Source: Phycisphaerales bacterium UBA7812
GTDB taxonomy: Bacteria > Planctomycetota > Phycisphaerae > Phycisphaerales > UBA1924
Assembly: GCA_002480345.1 (NCBI GenBank)
Contig: DLBY01000045.1
Coordinates: forward strand, 1 to 8,238
Reading direction: 5' to 3'
Length of the DNA stretch: 8,238 bases
The notes below the pieces were generated by a model. It was not told the DNA's origin and made no database searches. It saw only the letters and a program-made list of their open reading frames with translations. This document shows positions 6,463 to 8,238 of this stretch, one piece after another (positions within the stretch are counted from its first letter, which is position 1; the number at the start of each line of letters is the position of its first letter). The translations under genes and the position numbers were made by a program.

Positions 6463-6924
6463 ATGCCCGACGACACGACCCACGCACTCCTCGACACCGC
6501 CCTCGAGCAGGCGGAGAAATCCCTCCGCGAGGGGGGCATCCCCATCGGCTCGGTCCTCGCCACCCCCGAGGGCGTCATCGTCGCGCGGGGGCACAACCGG
6601 CGCGTGCAGGACGGGGACACCACCGCGCACGCCGAGACCGTCTGCATCCGCGCCGCGGGACGCCGCCGAGACTGGCACACCCTCACCCTCGCGAGCACCC
6701 TCTCCCCCTGCGCGATGTGCACCGGGACCGCGATCCTGCACCGCATCCCGCGCATCATCATCGGGGAGCACACGACCTTCATGGGCCGCGAGGACTGGAT
6801 GGCTGCCGAGGGCGTGCAGGTCGAAGTCCTGCACGACCCGCGGTGCATCGACCTGATGACGAGGTTCATCCGCGAACGCCCCGACCTGTGGGACGAGGAC
6901 ATCGGGGTGCCGCCCGACGCCTGA
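6463..6924 (+). CDS. Zinc-dependent cytosine deaminase, yeast FCY1-like (nucleoside deaminase superfamily)
   Basis: This 153-residue protein has the CDA-fold zinc signature. HAE gives H56 as zinc ligand and E58 as proton shuttle; PCAMC gives C83 and C86. Unlike tRNA-adenosine or guanine deaminases, it resembles yeast cytosine deaminase over its whole length. From memory of that enzyme, N51, H62, E64, C91, C94, F114, W152 and D155 correspond here to N45, H56, E58, C83, C86, F106, W143 and D146, with offsets drifting only from 6 to 9. The yeast-like ending RPDLWDEDIG carries the substrate-gate Trp and Asp. The likely reaction is cytosine to uracil plus ammonia. The divergent upp gene would then make UMP, which strongly supports this. 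ATG 6463 is preferred over far-upstream in-frame starts because it gives the family N-terminus and sits 7 bases after TATCCT. The alternative is another small-base or nucleoside deaminase. Confidence 0.88.
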   Translation: MPDDTTHALLDTALEQAEKSLREGGIPIGSVLATPEGVIVARGHNRRVQDGDTTAHAETVCIRAAGRRRDWHTLTLASTLSPCAMCTGTAILHRIPRIIIGEHTTFMGREDWMAAEGVQVEVLHDPRCIDLMTRFIRERPDLWDEDIGVPPDA

Positions 6925-6928
6925 GGGC

Positions 6929-8238
6929 CTACGCCGCCGCGTCGACCGCCCCCGCGATCCCCCGCGCCCACACGCCCGCGTCCGTCGCCCGCCCGAACGC
7001 ATCGACCACCGCGCCGTCGCTGCGCACGCGCACGAGTTCGCGCGTCAGCCGCTCCCGCGCCAGCGCGGGCAGCGGAAGCGCGCGGATCCGCGCCGTTCCG
7101 GGCAGCACCGCGCCCGCGGGGATCGAGTCAATCACCGCGCTGCAGCAGCCCATCAGCCAGCCGTCGTAGAACCGCTCGATCTCTTCGTACACCGCGTCGC
7201 ACCGCGTGATCCGCGGCACGACCCACAAGCCGGGCAGACCCGCGACGCTCCCGCGTTCCGCGAGCACCGCCTCCACACGCGACTTGACAACCTCGAAACG
7301 ATCCACGCCCGTCATCGTCTGGTAAACCTCGCGAGACGCCGCGAGCACATCAACACTCAGCACATCCAGCCCCGACGACGCGAGCCGGGATGGGTCAAAC
7401 GCCTCGCTCAGCGCATCGGTCCGCAGGTGAACGAGCCCCACGCCCGCGGCCCGCGCCGCGCCGATGACATCGAACACCCCCGGGTGCATCAACGGATCGC
7501 CCACCCCGTGCAGGGTGAGCACACTGTCGGGTCGCGTGTGCGCGAACCCCTCGACGAGGCGCACCGCGTCGTCGGTCTCCATGACGGGTCGCTCGCAGTC
7601 CCCGTCGCCGCGCAGCCACGCGCCGAACAGACCGCTCGCGAGACGCCCGGTGCAGAGCTCGAGTTCGAGATGCCTGGGCGAGGCTCGCGTTCCGGTCTCG
7701 ACCGCGCCGACGATCGATGCCGCGTCCGCGTCGATCCACCCCGACCCGAGCCTTTCGAGCACGCCCCGGATGAGTTCCACGCCCTCGCTGGTGTCGGGAA
7801 TCAGGCGTCTCCCCGCGTCGCGCACCGTGTGCGGAACCGGCACACAGAACGCCTTCGCGATCGGGTCCGCCTGCGGCGCGACCGGCAGGTAGGACAGCGC
7901 CCCGCCCACCGTCGCGAAATTCGCCGCGTGCGCCATGCCCCCCGAGATATCGGTGATCGACCGCCTGTCGAGCAGCAGGCCCGCGAGGCCCGGCGCCGCC
8001 TGCGTCAGCGAGAGCCGCACCGTGTCGGGACGCTCCCGGAACCGCGTCGCAACGGCATCGACGAGCGCCGGGTCGATCAGGCACCAGTCCGCGCCCGCGA
8101 AGACCGCGCCGTCGAGCCCGCACCGCTCCATGATCTCCAGCGCGAGCGACGGGTCGAGCGATTCGTCGTAGCACGAGAGCCCACCGAGCGCGCCGCGCCA
8201 CGCGTCGGGGTTCATCAGCCGGGCCCGACCGCAGGCGA
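6929..8238 (-). CDS. Spiro-SPASM-like protein: nucleotidyltransferase C-terminal part plus cysteine-less radical-SAM and SPASM-like regions (5' end off window)
   Basis: The frame is open from the right edge to the stop at 6929, so about 435 residues are visible and the N-terminus is missing. Residues are counted from the internal Met at 8215. Residues 1-130 look like the end of a GT-A-type nucleotidyltransferase (GADWCLIDP at 41-49, then TQAAPGLAG). Residues about 180-365 follow a radical-SAM barrel: ELELCTGR (184-191), TLHGVGDPLMHPGVF (234-248), VYQTMTGVDRFEVV (297-310), VVPRITR (332-338). Residues 385-405 resemble the start of a SPASM domain (RVRSDGAVV). There is no CX3CX2C motif, and no cysteine at all after C358, so neither Fe-S cluster should form. 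I associate this layout with proteins named spiro-SPASM, but cannot confirm it. The function is unknown; nucleotide-sugar or cell-surface work is only a guess from the domain types. The 428-residue version from Met 8215 is probably not the true start. It converges on the deaminase gene with 4 bases between stops. Confidence 0.72.
   Translation of the reverse strand, partial: ACGRARLMNPDAWRGALGGLSCYDESLDPSLALEIMERCGLDGAVFAGADWCLIDPALVDAVATRFRERPDTVRLSLTQAAPGLAGLLLDRRSITDISGGMAHAANFATVGGALSYLPVAPQADPIAKAFCVPVPHTVRDAGRRLIPDTSEGVELIRGVLERLGSGWIDADAASIVGAVETGTRASPRHLELELCTGRLASGLFGAWLRGDGDCERPVMETDDAVRLVEGFAHTRPDSVLTLHGVGDPLMHPGVFDVIGAARAAGVGLVHLRTDALSEAFDPSRLASSGLDVLSVDVLAASREVYQTMTGVDRFEVVKSRVEAVLAERGSVAGLPGLWVVPRITRCDAVYEEIERFYDGWLMGCCSAVIDSIPAGAVLPGTARIRALPLPALARERLTRELVRVRSDGAVVDAFGRATDAGVWARGIAGAVDAAA

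Overview
The window is very GC-rich, roughly 70% by eye, with almost exclusively G/C-ending codons. It looks like chromosomal DNA of a planctomycete, most likely class Phycisphaerae. Three things point there: an ECF sigma factor beside a Ser/Thr kinase with the 'HRGGQGVVY' type of glycine loop, an FHA-GAF-PP2C phosphatase, and a secreted protease ending in the duplicated 'ADLA.P.GV.DLADI' dockerin-like tail (GC-type dockerin) that recurs in secreted proteins of this group. There is no rRNA, tRNA, insertion sequence, CRISPR array or phage gene. No intergenic gap exceeds 190 bases.

Bases 1-3317 are a signalling block. A Ser/Thr kinase (cut by the left edge) and an ECF sigma factor lie on the minus strand in the order sigma then kinase. 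Diverging from them across a 112-base gap is a 569-residue protein with an FHA domain, a GAF-like sensor and a complete SpoIIE/RsbU-type PP2C phosphatase. The block therefore holds a phospho-writer, a phospho-reader/eraser and a transcription output, but no visible anti-sigma factor or STAS protein.

Bases 3318-5754 hold one secreted multidomain zinc protease (signal peptide, pro-region, metzincin catalytic domain, cadherin/Ig-like domain, PA14 domain, dockerin-like tail). It has its own leader and promoter candidate and a strong intrinsic terminator.

Bases 5755-6924 are a pyrimidine salvage pair transcribed divergently from a 66-base gap: uracil phosphoribosyltransferase (upp, minus) and a deaminase that aligns position by position with yeast-type cytosine deaminase (plus). 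Together they would run cytosine to uracil to UMP. Converging on the deaminase with 4 bases between stop codons is a large minus-strand gene, open through the right edge. It resembles the nucleotidyltransferase/radical-SAM/SPASM proteins called spiro-SPASM but lacks the iron-sulfur cysteines.

The most unusual non-gene signal is complete absence of the palindrome ACGT from all 8238 bases, although about twenty copies would be expected from composition. Codon choice follows: Asp, Asn, His and Tyr codons before Val end in T instead of the otherwise preferred C. A second recurring pattern is a -10-like TAGACT or TATCCT only 6-8 bases before several start codons, which suggests leaderless transcripts. 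I see no convincing new multi-gene system such as a defence island.
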